Shown piece after piece: positions 5,786 to 6,780 of a stretch of 6,780 bases of DNA. The stretch spans positions 1 through 6,780 of the forward strand of contig CAMFLN010000164.1 in NCBI GenBank assembly GCA_945957305.1. Reading direction: 5' to 3'. Made by a program: the position numbers and the translations under genes. The notes under the pieces were generated by a model. It was not told the DNA's origin. It saw only the letters and a list, made by a program, of their open reading frames with translations, and ran no database searches. Source of the stretch: an uncultured Planctomycetaceae bacterium. GTDB taxonomy: Bacteria; Planctomycetota; Planctomycetia; Pirellulales; JACPPG01. Within the stretch, counting starts at the first letter, position 1, and every line of letters begins with the position of its first letter.

Positions 5786-5905
5786 CGATCGAGCAACGAC
5801 CAGTTTACATGGTCTGATCGCGCAGGGATCAGGGTGGTTGCCCGCCGGATCACGGCTGCCAAAATAGCCACTCTGCCGGGACACGAAAGATCGAGTGCGT
5901 CCGCC

Positions 5906-5937
5906 GGAGCGGGCCGCAGGGACCGGGGGAGCGGGCC
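5906..5937 (+). repeat. 10-base direct repeat with 22-base period
   Basis: GGAGCGGGCC occurs at 5906-5915 and again at 5928-5937. The 22-base period is close to two helical turns, so two protein subunits could bind on one face. The second copy ends 17 bases before the ATG at 5955, so binding would cover the start region of that gene. It may be chance in GC-rich DNA. Confidence 0.35.
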
Positions 5938-5954
5938 ATCGCCAGCGAGGAATT

Positions 5955-6780
5955 ATGATTCGCATTATTACGATCGGACTAGTTCTCTCGATTCTCGGGC
6001 AAGGGAGTATGAACGCCGCAGAGCAAACGCCGCTGGTCAACACCCAGGTCGAATCGGTACCGCTGCTCACGCCGCGACAAGCCCTGGCCAGCATCAGCCT
6101 CCCTCCGGACTTCACCGCCACGCTCTTTGCTGCGGAACCGGTGATTTCACAGCCGATCGGCATCGCCACCGATGCGCGTGGCCGCTTGTGGGTCGCCGAG
6201 AACTATTCCTACGCCGAGTCGGCGACGGGCTTCGATAATTCGGCGCGCGATCGCATCGTGATTCTGGAAGACGTCGATCACGACGGCGAAGCCGAAAGCG
6301 CTAAGGTCTTTTGGGATCGTGGGCGCCGGCTCACGAGCGTCGAACCGGGGTTTGGCGGCGTTTGGGCCTTATCGCCTCCCCAGTTGTTATTCATTCCGGA
6401 CCGCAACGGAGATGACGTGCCTGACGGCGAGCCGGAGGTTGTGCTCGATGGTTTCAATGACAACGCTGTGCGGCACAACATCGCCAACGGCTTGCGCTGG
6501 GGGCCAGACGGTTGGCTGTACGGCCGGCAGGGAATTCTGGTCACGTCGTTCGTCGGACGCCCCGGCACTCCCCCGGCCGAGCGCGTGCCGACGAGGTGTT
6601 CGATCTGGCGCTACCATCCGACCCGCAAGGTGTTCGAGGTTGTCTGTCGCGGCACGACCAATTCGTGGGGAATGGATTGGGACCAGCACGGCGAGCCTTT
6701 TTTCATCAACACGGTGATCGGCCATTTGTGGCATGCGGTGCCCGGGGCGCATTTCCGCCGCATGTATGGCGAAGATGACA
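5955..6780 (+). CDS. PVC-type membrane-bound dehydrogenase-like protein (Piru_Ver N-terminal domain), 3' truncated
   Basis: The frame runs open from ATG 5955 past the window end; 275 codons are visible. Residues 1-22 are a signal peptide (MIRIITIGLVLSILG, likely cleavage at NAA/EQ). The mature part matches the N-terminal beta-propeller I know as TIGR02604, seen in planctomycetes and verrucomicrobia: FTATLFAAEPVISQPIGIA (53-71), LWVAENYSY (78-86), RIVILEDVDHDGEAE (100-114, Asp-rich turn), PDRNGDDVPDG (148-158), RHNIANGLRWGPDGWLYG (173-190) and WGMDWDQHGE (238-247). The two Asp-rich turns are probable calcium sites. Full-length relatives often have PVC-type haem-binding CxxCH domains beyond this point, so periplasmic oxidation of a sugar-like substrate is the usual suggestion; the substrate is unknown. 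GAGGA (5947-5951) precedes the ATG with a short three-base spacer. It is divergent from the glycosyltransferase gene. Confidence 0.9.
   Translation, partial: MIRIITIGLVLSILGQGSMNAAEQTPLVNTQVESVPLLTPRQALASISLPPDFTATLFAAEPVISQPIGIATDARGRLWVAENYSYAESATGFDNSARDRIVILEDVDHDGEAESAKVFWDRGRRLTSVEPGFGGVWALSPPQLLFIPDRNGDDVPDGEPEVVLDGFNDNAVRHNIANGLRWGPDGWLYGRQGILVTSFVGRPGTPPAERVPTRCSIWRYHPTRKVFEVVCRGTTNSWGMDWDQHGEPFFINTVIGHLWHAVPGAHFRRMYGEDD

Larger units (their letters stand above)
5706..5954. promoter_or_regulatory. Divergent intergenic region with candidate regulatory repeats
   Basis: This 249-base region must hold the promoters of both flanking genes. Visible signals are a sigma70-like promoter toward the glycosyltransferase (5757-5785), an inverted repeat GACCA-N7-TGGTC (5798-5814) nested within CGATC (5786-5790) and GATCG (5816-5820), and a 10-base direct repeat GGAGCGGGCC at 5906-5915 and 5928-5937. 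No protein-coding frame here has family features. Confidence 0.45.

Noticed and set aside
5142..5867. 241-codon plus-strand frame antisense to the glycosyltransferase start and across the divergent promoter
   Set aside because: The translation is rich in Gln, Arg, Pro and His without motifs, and it lies opposite conserved TMTC-like segments.

Overview
This window looks like a fragment of a planctomycete genome (phylum Planctomycetota, PVC superphylum), probably an assembly contig from a free-living or environmental lineage. Four independent family signatures agree: secreted enzymes ending in a type I dockerin pair plus a PEP-CTERM sorting tail, a GT-C membrane glycosyltransferase fused to TPR repeats, a PVC-type 'Piru_Ver' membrane-bound dehydrogenase, and GC-rich sequence with weak or absent Shine-Dalgarno sites. 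The assignment rests on recognised protein families, not on a database search.

Layout. Bases 1-47 are not genomic: they are the end of an Illumina P5 adapter, an 8-base index and the Nextera transposase read-1 adapter. A 5'-truncated plus-strand gene follows (48-976), a metalloprotease-like secreted protein with dockerin repeats and PEP-CTERM. A hairpin-rich 436-base gap (977-1412) separates it from a complete plus-strand gene (1413-2414), a cyclophilin-type peptidyl-prolyl isomerase with the same dockerin and PEP-CTERM tail. This gene converges on a minus-strand gene (2411-3088) so closely that the two stop codons share the bases CTAG. That gene encodes a small secreted protein I do not recognise, built from an internal repeat around an RRLPPL motif. 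Upstream of it on the minus strand is a large TMTC-like glycosyltransferase/TPR protein (3381-5705). A 249-base divergent intergenic region leads to a plus-strand gene cut by the window end (5955-6780), the N-terminal part of a PVC-type membrane-bound dehydrogenase-like beta-propeller.

How the genes may relate. All five products are predicted to be exported or membrane-bound, so this is a cell-envelope neighbourhood. The protease and the isomerase share a near-identical dockerin DNA cassette and a PEP-CTERM tail, so they are probably sorted by the same exosortase system and may sit in the same surface layer. The glycosyltransferase could modify exported proteins, but nothing in the sequence ties it to these substrates.

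No CRISPR array, tRNA, rRNA, insertion sequence or phage gene is visible. The points most worth a second look are the unrecognised repeat protein, the hairpin-rich leader of the isomerase gene, the changed residues in the isomerase and protease active-site motifs, and the sequencing adapter at the left edge.
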